A DNA stretch of 64,000 nt. Source: a virus. The DNA is taken from the IMG/VR virus record IMGVR_UViG_3300028416_000004, positions 124,001 to 188,000 of that record; one strand, 5' to 3'. The notes below the pieces were generated by a model. The model was not told the DNA's origin, did not search any database, and saw nothing but the letters and a program-made list of their open reading frames with translations. Shown here piece by piece: positions 24,007-32,543 of the stretch (positions within the stretch are counted from its first letter, which is position 1; each line of letters begins with the position of its first letter). The position numbers were made by a program, and so were the translations under genes.

Positions 24007-24351
24007 TTATGAATTTTCGTTATTTATATATTTATCTGCTGCTTCAGCAGCTTTTTCAAAATCAGATTTTTCTTTATTTTCTTCTTCAGAGTTTATTTTT
24101 TTTAATAAAGTTTCTAGGTGTTTTTCTGAATAATTTTTAACAAATTCTAATTCTAATTTAGAATTATCGAATTCTCTATCTACAGAAATAAAACCTCTTC
24201 TTTCTTGTGCATCTAAAGAGGCAGTTAATTGTGCTTCAGAAATGCAAAATTCACCTGGATTTAAAATAATTCCTTTTGAGTGCATTGATGCAGTTTTACA
24301 TGCAACTTTTACATGTTCTTTTGAGTTGTTAGTAATTTTCCAAACTTTCAT
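24007..24351 (-). CDS. Hypothetical protein upstream of glycosyltransferase
   Basis: A 114-residue protein. It starts MKVWKITNNSKEHVKVACKT and continues KGIILNPGEFCISEAQLTAS then LDAQERRGFISVDREFDNS, a compact beta-rich domain. A glutamate/lysine-rich helical tail follows (EENKEKSDFEKAAEAADKYI). Proteins with a similar opening occur in other large myoviruses, but I know no function. It is translated just ahead of the glycosyltransferase (3-base gap), so it might be a glycosylated or partner protein. Confidence 0.5.
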   Translation of the reverse strand: MKVWKITNNSKEHVKVACKTASMHSKGIILNPGEFCISEAQLTASLDAQERRGFISVDREFDNSKLELEFVKNYSEKHLETLLKKINSEEENKEKSDFEKAAEAADKYINNENS

Positions 24352-24402
24352 AGTTAATTATATTTTTAGTTCAAAATAGTAATTAATTATTAAAAGTAAA
24401 TG

Positions 24403-24409
24403 ATAAATA
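24403..24409 (-). promoter_or_regulatory. TATTTAT late-promoter-like element
   Basis: Sense-strand TATTTAT 51 bases before the start at 24351. Confidence 0.45.
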
Positions 24410-24916
24410 TTATTGATTTTTATTTGAAATTTTTAAAGAATTAAAAATGTTATCTATGATTTCATTTTTAAATAACTCCAAATCTTTAGAAGAATGTTTA
24501 GAATTTAAATTAAACCTACTTATAATTCCTTTAAAGTTTATTGAAGCAACTGTATTTGAGTCATTTGAAAATTGTACAGTTAAAACTAAATCAAAGTTTT
24601 CATCTATTGGTTTTTCTTCAAAAATACCATTTATATTAATGTTTATAAATAAAGAATTTGAATTTATTTTTGTTGAGCTTTTTAAAAGTTTTAGATTTAG
24701 TGATTTATCTTTTTCAATTTCATCATCAATACTAGTTAATATGTCAGAACCTAAATTTAACAGGTAGTCTTCTGAGAACCAACCTAAAGTATCCTTATCG
24801 CTTCTACCTGTATCAGACTTAAGTTCAATATTATCTTCTTTTAATATTCCAGATAAAAATTTGATTCTATTTTTGTAAGATTCACTAATCATTTTATTGA
24901 ATATATTTTTTGACAA
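24410..24916 (-). CDS. Hypothetical head-region protein with RxKxLxG motif
   Basis: A 168-residue protein whose start overlaps the end of the upstream gene by 23 bases. Near the N-terminus it has ISESYKNRIKFLSGILKEDN, resembling the RMKxLAG-type motif at the C-termini of the scaffold and the 26915 gene product. The remainder is alpha/beta (SNSLFININING, FDLVLTVQFSND) and not recognised. Context suggests a head assembly function. Confidence 0.5.
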   Translation of the reverse strand: MSKNIFNKMISESYKNRIKFLSGILKEDNIELKSDTGRSDKDTLGWFSEDYLLNLGSDILTSIDDEIEKDKSLNLKLLKSSTKINSNSLFINININGIFEEKPIDENFDLVLTVQFSNDSNTVASINFKGIISRFNLNSKHSSKDLELFKNEIIDNIFNSLKISNKNQ

Positions 24917-25772
24917 TTTCCTCTATTCTTTTGCTTAAAATCATATCATAATGATTTTCTTCTTCTACATCATTATGTAAACTATTTTCTTCTGAATTTA
25001 AATTTTCATTTGAATTATCTATCATAGGTTGAGTTACATCTTTTACAGGTTCAATAGAATCTTTCATATTACTTTGACTATCTAACTCAATATCACTTAA
25101 CTCTAAATCGTCTTCTTTATTTTCTAATATATCTTCTATGAATTCAGTATTACCTTCGAATGGGTCAAATTCTAATTTTCCTATTTTTTCAAATTTAACA
25201 ATATATAATTCTGCTTCTTTAACTCCTTTGTTTAACCAAATATCTTTCATATTTGTTTTTTCTTCAGGATTTTCAAGTGTTTTAAGGTCTATACTAGAAA
25301 GTTTTTCAGAACCTACAGAAATTTCATTTTCATCAAAAATAAATAATTTTTCACTTTCTAATTTTTTTAATTGTTTTGGAATTTCTGGATGATGTTTTAA
25401 TTCTTCTTCTTTAGATAATAAAATAGTTTCTTTATCATTAAGTTCTAATTCTTTTTTTGATAATTCTTCTTCTTTTCTTTTTAGTTCTTCTTCTCTTTTT
25501 AAAATATCTTCCATCTCCTTAGAGGTTTCTAAGGTAGAAGTTATAGATTCTGGAACTTTTCCTTCTTCATCTTTAGGTTTAGAAATATCAATATTTAAAA
25601 CTTTTTCTTCATTGTTTTCATTATCTATTTTTTTACCTTCTTTAGATTTATTTTTAATTTTTTCTGTTATGTTTTTTATTACCTCTTCTTTTATTTCATC
25701 TGTAGAAGCTCCTTTTTCTAAAAATTTACTTCTAATCATCTCTTCTAATTCTGAAACAGTTATTTTTTCCAT
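24894..25772 (-). CDS. Acidic coiled-coil head-region protein
   Basis: About 292 residues when started at the ATG at 25772 (MEKITVSELEEMIRSKFLEK); an ATG 18 bases further upstream is possible, but the chosen start matches the KITxSEL opening of the 26915 gene product. Residues about 70-130 form a coiled coil (MEDILKREEELKRKEEELSK and so on). A folded part follows (GSEKLSSIDLKTLENPEEKT, KGVKEAELYIVKFEKIGKLE). The last 80 residues are acidic and probably disordered. It is likely a prohead core or internal head protein. Confidence 0.55.
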   Translation of the reverse strand: MEKITVSELEEMIRSKFLEKGASTDEIKEEVIKNITEKIKNKSKEGKKIDNENNEEKVLNIDISKPKDEEGKVPESITSTLETSKEMEDILKREEELKRKEEELSKKELELNDKETILLSKEEELKHHPEIPKQLKKLESEKLFIFDENEISVGSEKLSSIDLKTLENPEEKTNMKDIWLNKGVKEAELYIVKFEKIGKLEFDPFEGNTEFIEDILENKEDDLELSDIELDSQSNMKDSIEPVKDVTQPMIDNSNENLNSEENSLHNDVEEENHYDMILSKRIEEIVKKYIQ

Positions 25773-25796
25773 AATACTTTTATAAAACATTTAATA

Positions 25797-25803
25797 ATAA
25801 ATA
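25797..25803 (-). promoter_or_regulatory. TATTTAT late-promoter-like element
   Basis: Sense-strand TATTTAT 24 bases before the chosen ATG at 25772, which supports that start over the one at 25790. Confidence 0.5.
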
Positions 25804-25881
25804 TTAAATAAAATTAAGTTATTAGTTACAAAGAATAAAATAATACTTATATTTATAATATAATAAACTAATATAAATTAT

Positions 25882-26598
25882 ATGTCAACTAAAAAAAATT
25901 CAAAATCAACAAAAGGTAGAGGAAATGATACTAAACAATTTTTAAAAAATATAATAGGAGAAATACATTTTAAATCTAAAAATCAGAAACAGCAAGAATT
26001 TTATGATTTAATGCATAATAAAGAAATTGTAATATGTACAGGTCCTGCAGGAGTTGGAAAGTCTTATTTGACTGCTTTAAAGGCTTTAGAATTATTAGCT
26101 TCTTCAGAGAATGAATATTACAAAATAGTTATAACTACACCTGCAGTTGAAGCAGATGAAAAGTTAGGTTTTTTACCAGGTGATATATTAGAAAAAATGT
26201 CTCCATATACTTATTCAACAATTTATCTATTAGAAAAAATTATTGGCAAACAAAATGTTAAAGCCTTAATGGATTCTGAACATATTCAGATTATGCCTTT
26301 AGCATATATGAGAGGTATAAATATAGATAATTCAATATTAATAGCAGAAGAATTTCAAAACTCCACAAAAAGACAGACTAAAACTTTATTAACAAGGATA
26401 GGTTGGAAAAGTAAGTTTATAATCTCTGGAGATTTAGAACAATCAGATAGGTATAAAAACACATTAGATACTGGTTTATATGATGCTTTGAATAGATTTA
26501 AAAATATATCTGAAATAGGTACTATTTCATTTGAAGAAACTGATGTTGTAAGAAATCCAGTAATTCAAAAAATATTAGATACATATAAAAATGAATAA
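25882..26598 (+). CDS. phoH: PhoH-like ATPase
   Basis: A 238-residue PhoH-like P-loop ATPase. KSKNQKQQEFYDLM leads to the Walker A motif GPAGVGKS at residues 54-61. Walker B is ILIAEEFQNSTKRQTKTLLT, followed by the sensor segment KFIISGDLEQSD and an arginine near DVVRNPVIQKIL. PhoH relatives are related to superfamily 1 helicases and are very common in marine and environmental phages; the role in infection is unknown. It is on the plus strand against the neighbouring late genes and is followed by a zinc-ribbon gene. Confidence 0.9.
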   Translation: MSTKKNSKSTKGRGNDTKQFLKNIIGEIHFKSKNQKQQEFYDLMHNKEIVICTGPAGVGKSYLTALKALELLASSENEYYKIVITTPAVEADEKLGFLPGDILEKMSPYTYSTIYLLEKIIGKQNVKALMDSEHIQIMPLAYMRGINIDNSILIAEEFQNSTKRQTKTLLTRIGWKSKFIISGDLEQSDRYKNTLDTGLYDALNRFKNISEIGTISFEETDVVRNPVIQKILDTYKNE

Positions 26599-26605
26599 TT
26601 TTTTA

Positions 26606-26612
26606 TATTTAT
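26606..26612 (+). promoter_or_regulatory. TATTTAT late-promoter-like element
   Basis: TATTTATAAATA 17 bases before the zinc-ribbon gene start. Confidence 0.45.
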
Positions 26613-26629
26613 AAATAAAAACAGAAATT

Positions 26630-26845
26630 ATGATTGTACAAAAGATGAAATGCCCTCATGGTTGCGAAAACACAACTTTTTTAGAAAGTGTAAAATCTGT
26701 TAATTCGTCTAATAATAATCTTCTATTAGATTCACAAAAGGGAAATGTAAATAATGTTCAAAAAGTAAAAGTATATACTTGCAATTGTTGTCACAATTCT
26801 TTTGAGATAAAAGAAGGTATTAATTCTGGTAGGATGATTTTATAA
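26630..26845 (+). CDS. Small zinc-ribbon protein
   Basis: A 71-residue protein with two cysteine pairs, CPHGC near residue 8 and CNCC near residue 50, the second followed by HNSFEI. This is a zinc-ribbon arrangement with a 40-residue insert. It might bind nucleic acid or RNA polymerase. It lies behind PhoH, has its own TATTTAT element and ends at a strong bidirectional terminator. Confidence 0.6.
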   Translation: MIVQKMKCPHGCENTTFLESVKSVNSSNNNLLLDSQKGNVNNVQKVKVYTCNCCHNSFEIKEGINSGRMIL

Positions 26846-26862
26846 AAAAGTTCTAAAAAAAT

Positions 26863-26893
26863 AAAAAACCCTCAAGTTATCTTGAGGGTTTTT
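26863..26893. terminator. Bidirectional terminator
   Basis: Stem ACCCTCAAG (26868-26876) with CTTGAGGGT (26881-26889), loop TTAT, flanked by A and T runs, between convergent genes ending at 26845 and 26915. Confidence 0.9.
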
Positions 26894-26914
26894 TTGTATT
26901 ATTGATATTAAATA

Positions 26915-27484
26915 TTATTCCTTAATTAAACCAGCTAATTTTTTCATTCTAGACTGTTCTTCAGTAAGAATATTTTCTGTATTGTTTTTTGATTCAGAAA
27001 CTACTTCTTCATCTTCACACATTTCTTCTTCTTCAGAAACTTCTTCTTTTTCAGAAACTTCTTCTTCTTCTTCGCAAACTTCTTCCTTTTCAGAAACTAC
27101 TTCTTCTTCTTCCATAGTTCCACATTCTTCTAAATCTTCATCTTCTTCAGACATGATTTCAGCTAACATTTCTTCTAAAGTTTTCTCTTCTTCATCTTCC
27201 ATTTTTTCTGACATCATTTCCATCATATCTTCTTCTTCAGAAATTTCTTCTCCAAATTCTTCTTCTTCTTCTTTTAAAGCTGGGAAACCTCCATCTTTGC
27301 TTAATTCTTCAAATTCTGGCTTATACTTTTTTGTCCCATCAGGTAATTCATGCATATCACCAGCTTCAACTTCAGCAAGTTGAGCTTCAATTTCAGCAAG
27401 TTTAGATTCTAATTGTAGCTTTTTTTTGAATTTTAAAGCTTCCTCTTTAATAATTTGTGTTAATTCTGATTTTGTAATTTTCAT
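26915..27484 (-). CDS. Glutamate-rich LxxIIxEE protein with C-terminal RMKKLAG motif
   Basis: A 189-residue, extremely acidic protein. It opens MKITKSELTQIIKEEALKFK, then a coiled coil (LESKLAEIEAQLAEVEA). Residues about 70-170 are almost entirely glutamate, aspartate, serine and valine with repeated EEEVSEKEEV units. The C-terminus is LTEEQSRMKKLAGLIKE, similar to the scaffold's VARMKLLAGINK. Such proteins could be packed in the prohead core with the scaffold. Function is inferred from composition and shared end motifs. Confidence 0.55.
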   Translation of the reverse strand: MKITKSELTQIIKEEALKFKKKLQLESKLAEIEAQLAEVEAGDMHELPDGTKKYKPEFEELSKDGGFPALKEEEEEFGEEISEEEDMMEMMSEKMEDEEEKTLEEMLAEIMSEEDEDLEECGTMEEEEVVSEKEEVCEEEEEVSEKEEVSEEEEMCEDEEVVSESKNNTENILTEEQSRMKKLAGLIKE

Positions 27485-27503
27485 TTTTTTGTTATTTTAA
27501 TTA

Positions 27504-27899
27504 TTATTTGTCAGCTTTTTTCATTTCTGATATAAATGCTGTAATTTCTTCTATTTGCTTTTTTAAATTTTTATTTTCTTTTTTTAACTCATCTATTTCA
27601 TTTAACTCATCTTCATTGATTGTAGAAGCTTCTTCAATTTCATCTTGTTTAGCAAATTCTTTTTCTAATTGAGCTATATAAGAAATGTTTGGAGTATCAA
27701 CAAATCCAGACACACTTTTATCTTTATTGTCTCCTTGAAATCCAAAAGTTCCAACAAAATCTCTATTTTCATAAAGATTTTTAATTTCTTCATTGATTTG
27801 AGTTACTTTTTTATAGTACTCTTCTTTTTTAAGAATAAATTCTGCTTCCTCTTTTATAAGGTTAAGAATATTTGATTTGTTTAATTTTTTACTGTTCAT
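27504..27899 (-). CDS. Small coiled-coil LxxIIxEE-type protein
   Basis: A 131-residue helical protein, first gene of a two-gene minus-strand unit (19-base gap to the next). It starts MNSKKLNKSNILNLIKEEAE, a relative of the LxxIIxEE opening. The middle (GTFGFQGDNKDKSVSGFVDT) may be a surface loop, and the C-terminus is a coiled coil (INEIDELKKENKNLKKQIEE-like). Probable head or core assembly protein by similarity of design to its neighbours. Confidence 0.5.
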   Translation of the reverse strand: MNSKKLNKSNILNLIKEEAEFILKKEEYYKKVTQINEEIKNLYENRDFVGTFGFQGDNKDKSVSGFVDTPNISYIAQLEKEFAKQDEIEEASTINEDELNEIDELKKENKNLKKQIEEITAFISEMKKADK

Positions 27900-27935
27900 T
27901 TTAAATTATATTTAATAATTTTATAATTTTTAAAA

Positions 27936-27942
27936 ATAAATA
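27936..27942 (-). promoter_or_regulatory. TATTTAT late-promoter-like element
   Basis: Sense-strand TATTTAT 36 bases before the start at 27899. Confidence 0.5.
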
Positions 27943-28031
27943 GCTGAAAAAAAAGTTTTTTACACTTTTCATTTATTTTTAATAAAAAAAATGTATATTG
28001 CTTAATATAAGAAATAATACAATTCATAAAT

Positions 28032-28901
28032 ATGAAAAATAAAATTAAAGTCATAGTCCCATTTTATAATCCAGGAAAGTTTCTAGATAGGTGTATAAAT
28101 TCTTTGCTAACTCAAGATTATGATAACTATGAAATTCTTTTTATAGATGATTGTTCTACAGATGATTCTTTTTCTAAAATACCTGCTGTAAAATATAAAG
28201 GTGATAGTGAAGGAAATCTTTTGATGGATGATAATGGAGAACCTATAGTTGAAAGTAAACATCACTTATTAGACAAAACTAATTGTAGCAATATTTTAGC
28301 TTGGAGGTCTGGGGAAAGAATTACTGCTCTTCCTAATTTGCATAACGGAATAATGAGGTTTGCTACAGACTCAGAAGATATTGTTGTAATTGTAAATGGA
28401 GATGATTGGCTTGTTAATAAGAGAGTTTTATCTCAAATTAATGATTTTTATAACAAAAATGAAGAGTGTTGGTTAATGTATGGGAATTCAAAAAGTTCTA
28501 ACAATAGTCAAACATATAATCATAAAGAGTATACAAAAGAAGAATTTGAGGATTTAAGAAAAATACCTTTTATAATACCTCACATAAGAACTTTTAAAGC
28601 TGGTCTTTATAGTAAAATTGCAGAACAAGATGAAAATTTTGAATGTATGAAAGATAAATCAGGCAATTGGTATAAAGTTAAATATGATGTTTGTATGTTT
28701 TTACCCATGTTTGAAATGGCTGGTAAGGAGCATGTGTTCTTTAATAAAGAAGAAATGTATATACACAATGTAGATAATCCAATATCCGATAATAGACTAC
28801 AAAGAGAATTGCAGTTAACTACCTATATTGATGTTAATAGAAAGAAAAGTTTCGAAAAATTAGAAAGTTATAAAACAGAAAAATTAGAAGAAAATGATTA
28901 A
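28032..28901 (+). CDS. Glycosyltransferase family 2-like protein
   Basis: A 289-residue GT-A glycosyltransferase that opens the glycan island. IKVIVPFYNPGKFLDRCINS and LLTQDYDNYEILFIDDCSTD form the nucleotide-sugar-binding start; the metal-binding DxD is probably in IVVIVNGDDWLVNKR near residues 120-130. The later part (IIPHIRTFKAGLYSKI, KYDVCMFLPMFEMAGKEHV) fits the acceptor side. It would act in the cytoplasm on a phage or host glycan acceptor. The next gene overlaps it by 8 bases. Confidence 0.88.
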   Translation: MKNKIKVIVPFYNPGKFLDRCINSLLTQDYDNYEILFIDDCSTDDSFSKIPAVKYKGDSEGNLLMDDNGEPIVESKHHLLDKTNCSNILAWRSGERITALPNLHNGIMRFATDSEDIVVIVNGDDWLVNKRVLSQINDFYNKNEECWLMYGNSKSSNNSQTYNHKEYTKEEFEDLRKIPFIIPHIRTFKAGLYSKIAEQDENFECMKDKSGNWYKVKYDVCMFLPMFEMAGKEHVFFNKEEMYIHNVDNPISDNRLQRELQLTTYIDVNRKKSFEKLESYKTEKLEEND

Positions 28902-29676
28902 TGGTATAATAATTTCACAAAACAATCCAGTACAATTAAACCTTTTATTATCATCTATTGATGTAAATTCAAATGATATTTTTGATTTGAGTGTTGTATA
29001 TACTTCTACAAACTATAGTTATAATTTAGGTTATGAAAAGTTAATCAAGAAATATCCTAAAATTAATTGGGTAGAAGGGGTAGAAGATTTTAAAGAAAAA
29101 ATTTTAGACTTATTAGAAAAGTCAAAAAGTGATTATACTTGTTTCTTTACAGATGACAATATTCTTTTTAGTAAAGTTAAGGAAGAAGATTTGGTTACTC
29201 AATTGAGAGATGATAAAGATACATTTTGTTTCTCTATGAGGTTAGGTAAAAATACTATAAAGTGTCATACGATGGATGCTGATAATATTATAAGACCTAA
29301 CTATGAAGATGATAAGTACATTATGTGGGATTGGCAAGTTCATTATTTGGATTTTGGTTATCCTTTATCTTTAAATGGACATATCTTTAGAACAAAAGAA
29401 ATAAAGAAGTTGACAAAAAAAGTTTCTTTTAGTTCTTTGGAAGATTATGAGAGCGGATTACAAATATTTGATAATTTCCCCAGAAAAAATATGTCTTCTT
29501 TCAAAGAGAGTGTTTTAGTTAGTGGTTTAGCAAAAGAAACTGAAAGTATTGAAAAATTAAACACTTCTTTTATATTGGATGACTTAGAAGTTGACTATAA
29601 AAATATGGATTTTAATCAAATTGAAGGATGTTATCAAGAGTTAGATTTTCCTTTAAACAAATTTGAATTAATTTAA
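28894..29676 (+). CDS. Probable glycosyltransferase (GT-A fold)
   Basis: A 260-residue protein starting inside the previous gene. MINGIIISQNNPVQLNLLLS is a GT-A-like first strand and helix, and KSDYTCFFTDDNILFSKVKE carries a DxD-like acidic pair after a hydrophobic strand. DWQVHYLDFGYPLSLNGHIF with later aromatic residues would line the acceptor site. No closer family is recognised. It is part of the tightly packed island. Confidence 0.65.
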   Translation: MINGIIISQNNPVQLNLLLSSIDVNSNDIFDLSVVYTSTNYSYNLGYEKLIKKYPKINWVEGVEDFKEKILDLLEKSKSDYTCFFTDDNILFSKVKEEDLVTQLRDDKDTFCFSMRLGKNTIKCHTMDADNIIRPNYEDDKYIMWDWQVHYLDFGYPLSLNGHIFRTKEIKKLTKKVSFSSLEDYESGLQIFDNFPRKNMSSFKESVLVSGLAKETESIEKLNTSFILDDLEVDYKNMDFNQIEGCYQELDFPLNKFELI

Positions 29677-29680
29677 TGAT

Positions 29681-29974
29681 ATGAAACCAATAATAGTTCA
29701 CTATATAAATATAGGAAATTTAGATAATGTAGAAGTTTCAGAATATATTAATAATATAAAACAAACTTTTACATATAATGAAGAATATCATAGTATTTTT
29801 ATTCCTATTAGAAACAAAGAAACATATATTGACTGTTTAAATCCTATTGTATTACCAGAAGAAGAAAGAGAAAAATATATTAAAAAAATAGAAAATCTTA
29901 AAAAAAATGTAGAGGAAATGTTGAAAGAATTTCCTTTTTTAAACAAAAATGAACTTTTAATCGAAAAGAAATGA
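29681..29974 (+). CDS. Small hypothetical protein in glycan island
   Basis: A 97-residue protein, MKPIIVHYINIGNLDNVEVS then YHSIFIPIRNKETYIDCLNP, with a helical C-terminal tail. Similar small proteins occur in other phages near structural and glycan genes, but no function is known to me. It overlaps the next gene by four bases (ATGA), so translation is probably coupled. Confidence 0.55.
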   Translation: MKPIIVHYINIGNLDNVEVSEYINNIKQTFTYNEEYHSIFIPIRNKETYIDCLNPIVLPEEEREKYIKKIENLKKNVEEMLKEFPFLNKNELLIEKK

Positions 29975-30684
29975 AAAAATTTTCAGAAAGAAATATTCAA
30001 GAAGGTTGGAGTGTAATAGTACCAGCTTATCAGGCACAAAAATATATTGAAAGTTGTTTAGATTCAATTCAAAATCAAACATTATTTCAAAAAAAAGATA
30101 ATTATGAAATTTTATTAGGTATAGATGGTTGTTTAGATACATTAAATGAAGTAAAGAAAATAAAAAATAAATACAAAAACTTAAAAGTTATAAATTTCAA
30201 AGAGAATAAAGGTACTTTTGTAACTTTAAACTCTTTACTTAATAATGTAAATTTTGACAAAACTATAACTGTTGGTGCTGATGATATTCAAATAAATAAT
30301 TTGTTAGAAACTGTAGAGCCTCACTTAAAAGAAAATGACTTAGTTTTGTATCATTGTCAAAATTTTACTGAAGATGGTAAGAATAGTTTAAGTCCAAAAG
30401 AAATGGAAGGTATAGCTGCTGTCAAATGGAGCGTATGGAAAGAAATAGGTGGTTATAAAGCTTGGAAAGTGGGTGCTGATAGTGATTTTGAAATGAGAAC
30501 TAAAAAATTTAAGAGATATATAATCAGAAAACCTCTTTATTTAAGAAGAATTCATTCTGAATCCTTAACTCAAAAAAGAGAAACTGGTTATGGTAGTGAA
30601 TATAGAAAAAGTATCACTAAAAAATTAGCTAAAGATTTTGAATATATTGAACCAGAAATGAATGAAAATTTTGAAATAATATGA
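29971..30684 (+). CDS. Glycosyltransferase family 2-like protein
   Basis: A 237-residue GT2-type glycosyltransferase. GWSVIVPAYQAQKYIESCLD and IQNQTLFQKKDNYEILLGID form the donor-binding start; FDKTITVGADDIQINNLLET carries the DxD-like motif at about residue 95. GIAAVKWSVWKEIGGYKAWK and GADSDFEMRTKKF form the typical acceptor-side ED-like region. The start overlaps the preceding stop (ATGA), and the stop overlaps the next start. Confidence 0.9.
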   Translation: MKKFSERNIQEGWSVIVPAYQAQKYIESCLDSIQNQTLFQKKDNYEILLGIDGCLDTLNEVKKIKNKYKNLKVINFKENKGTFVTLNSLLNNVNFDKTITVGADDIQINNLLETVEPHLKENDLVLYHCQNFTEDGKNSLSPKEMEGIAAVKWSVWKEIGGYKAWKVGADSDFEMRTKKFKRYIIRKPLYLRRIHSESLTQKRETGYGSEYRKSITKKLAKDFEYIEPEMNENFEII

Positions 30685-31349
30685 AATTAAAAGTAGTAGG
30701 AATTGCAAGTTTGCCTGAAAGAGAAGAATGCCTTAGAGATACTGTAAATTCTCTATATAATCAAGTAGATAAAATTATAGTAGGATTAAACAATTATAAA
30801 GAAGTGCCTAGTTTCTTAAAAAAAGAAAAAATAGAAAGTTATTTATTGGATAACTCCTTAGGAGATGCTGCTAAATTTTACAAAGTAGATGAATATAAAG
30901 GTCATTTTTATTTTGCGTGTGATGATGATTTGATATATAAAAAAAATTATATTGAGCATTTATTAAAAAACAACAACCCAGTAATTGGTATTCATGCTTC
31001 AATAATAAAATATCCTTGTAAAAATTATTATAAAGACAGAATAGTTTTGCATTCAAATTCTGCATTAGACAAAGATACTGAAGTAGATGTTATAGGTACT
31101 GGTTGTTGTAGAATAGATTTAGAAGTTTTAGATTTAAAATTAAAAGATTTTAAAACACCAAATAAAGCAGATATATATTTATCGGATATTTGCAAAAAAC
31201 AAAATGTAAAAATGATAAGTATTGCAAGAAAAGCTAAAGAGTTTTTTATATACAATCCAAAAATGAAAAATAAATATACAATATATGATGATTTACACTC
31301 TAAAGAAACACCTATACATTGTGAAATAATTAAAAAATGGGAAAAATAA
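30681..31349 (+). CDS. Probable glycosyltransferase (GT-A fold)
   Basis: A 222-residue protein. KLKVVGIASLPEREECLRDT and YNQVDKIIVGLNNYKEVPSF give the GT-A N-terminus, and GHFYFACDDDLIYKKNYIEH the DxD motif near residue 75. VDVIGTGCCRIDLEVLDL follows and resembles the acceptor region of small phage glycosyltransferases. Overlaps the previous gene by four bases; the GT25 gene follows after one base. Confidence 0.75.
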   Translation: MKLKVVGIASLPEREECLRDTVNSLYNQVDKIIVGLNNYKEVPSFLKKEKIESYLLDNSLGDAAKFYKVDEYKGHFYFACDDDLIYKKNYIEHLLKNNNPVIGIHASIIKYPCKNYYKDRIVLHSNSALDKDTEVDVIGTGCCRIDLEVLDLKLKDFKTPNKADIYLSDICKKQNVKMISIARKAKEFFIYNPKMKNKYTIYDDLHSKETPIHCEIIKKWEK

Positions 31350-31350
31350 A

Positions 31351-31941
31351 ATGATAAATTTAGAAAAAACAAAAACTTTTGTTATAAACTTAGATAGAAG
31401 AGTAGATAGAATATCTGAAATAAAATTACCTTTAAAATGGGAAAGGTTTTCAGCAACTGATGGCAAAGAAAGTTTCTCAAATAAACCAATGTTTGAAAGA
31501 GGTTGGAGAGGATGTAGAGATTCGCATATAAGATTGTTGGAAAAAGTAAAAGAGTTAGATGAAGATTTTTTTATAATTTTTGAAGATGATGTTGAAGTTG
31601 GTGAAAATTTTATTAATGATTTAGAAAAAATAACTAAAACTTTACCAGAAAATTGGGATTTATTATTTTTAGGTGGTTGGAATGTTGGAGATAAAATTAA
31701 ATATAATGATTTTTTATATTTAGCTAAAAAAGTATATTGTACACACGCTTTTATTATTAGAAAAGAGATTGTTGAAAAAATGTTAAACAAATTTAAAGAA
31801 AGAGAATTTAAAGTTGATGTGTTATTATCTGAATTATTACCTAACATTAATTCTTTTATATGCAATCCAACAATAGCATGGCAAAAGCCAGGATTTTCAG
31901 ATATAGAAAATATTATAACTAATAATAAACATTTAAGATAA
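31351..31941 (+). CDS. Glycosyltransferase family 25 (LPS-type)
   Basis: A 196-residue GT25 protein. The family signature is clear: KTFVINLDRRVDRISEIK, then WERFSATDGKE, RGWRGCRDSHIRLLEKVKEL and DFFIIFEDDVEVGENFIND with the EDD metal site near residue 75, followed by NWDLLFLGGWNVGDKI and VYCTHAFIIRKEIV. Known members add galactose or glucose to lipooligosaccharide or to collagen hydroxylysine. Here the acceptor may be a phage protein glycan or a host surface glycan. Confidence 0.9.
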   Translation: MINLEKTKTFVINLDRRVDRISEIKLPLKWERFSATDGKESFSNKPMFERGWRGCRDSHIRLLEKVKELDEDFFIIFEDDVEVGENFINDLEKITKTLPENWDLLFLGGWNVGDKIKYNDFLYLAKKVYCTHAFIIRKEIVEKMLNKFKEREFKVDVLLSELLPNINSFICNPTIAWQKPGFSDIENIITNNKHLR

Positions 31942-31943
31942 TT

Positions 31944-32543
31944 ATGCCAATATCACATAAAAATAAATTAATTTTTATACATATCCCAAAGAATGCTGGG
32001 ACATCAATAACTGACTCAGAAGGGATGAATTTTTCTTTTAAAGGTCATCATTTGCCTTCTTTTTATAAAAGTAACTTTCCAAATCAATGGGAAAATTATA
32101 TAAAGTTTTGTGTTATTAGAAATCCTTGGGATAGAGTAGTGTCTAATTATGAATACGCTAGAATGCCTGAAAGTCATTGGCATTCAGTTAGTGGTAATTC
32201 TATATATGGAGCTCACCCAGATTATAAAAATTTAATAAAACTTAACTTTAAAGAAACTTTACAAGCTTTTAAAGAAGATAATAACTTTTTAAAACATCAA
32301 GGTTGGGAATCTCAAAATAAGTATATTTATAATAATGAAGGTTTGATGTTATTGGATTACGTTTTTAAATTAGAAGATATTGAGTTAGATTTAAAATTTA
32401 AAAAAATAATTCCTAACTTAAGTGTTAAAAATGTAAGTAAAAAAAGTTATAAAAAATATAAAGATTATTATGATAATGAAACTAAAGATATTGTTTCTGA
32501 GATATATGCTAAAGATATAGAATTATTTAAATTTAAATTTTAA
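31944..32543 (+). CDS. Sulfotransferase family protein
   Basis: A 199-residue sulfotransferase. The 5'-phosphosulfate loop is KLIFIHIPKNAGTSITDS (residues 8-25), and the 3'-phosphate site is KFCVIRNPWDRVVSNYEYAR near residue 55-75. The C-terminal half (HQGWESQNKYIYNNEG, DYVFKLEDIELDLKFKKI) matches carbohydrate sulfotransferases of the Sulfotransfer_2 type. It would transfer sulfate from PAPS to a sugar hydroxyl. An APS kinase gene to make PAPS lies 1.5 kb downstream in the same operon. Confidence 0.9.
   Translation: MPISHKNKLIFIHIPKNAGTSITDSEGMNFSFKGHHLPSFYKSNFPNQWENYIKFCVIRNPWDRVVSNYEYARMPESHWHSVSGNSIYGAHPDYKNLIKLNFKETLQAFKEDNNFLKHQGWESQNKYIYNNEGLMLLDYVFKLEDIELDLKFKKIIPNLSVKNVSKKSYKKYKDYYDNETKDIVSEIYAKDIELFKFKF

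Noticed and set aside
26982-27383. Serine-rich plus-strand frame of 133 codons
   Set aside because: Antisense of the glutamate-rich 26915 gene.
31293-31865. Minus-strand frame of 190 codons in the glycan island
   Set aside because: Overlaps the GT25 and neighbouring genes on the opposite strand; composition (Ser, Phe, Leu) is typical of a shadow frame, and the GT25 motifs are unambiguous.
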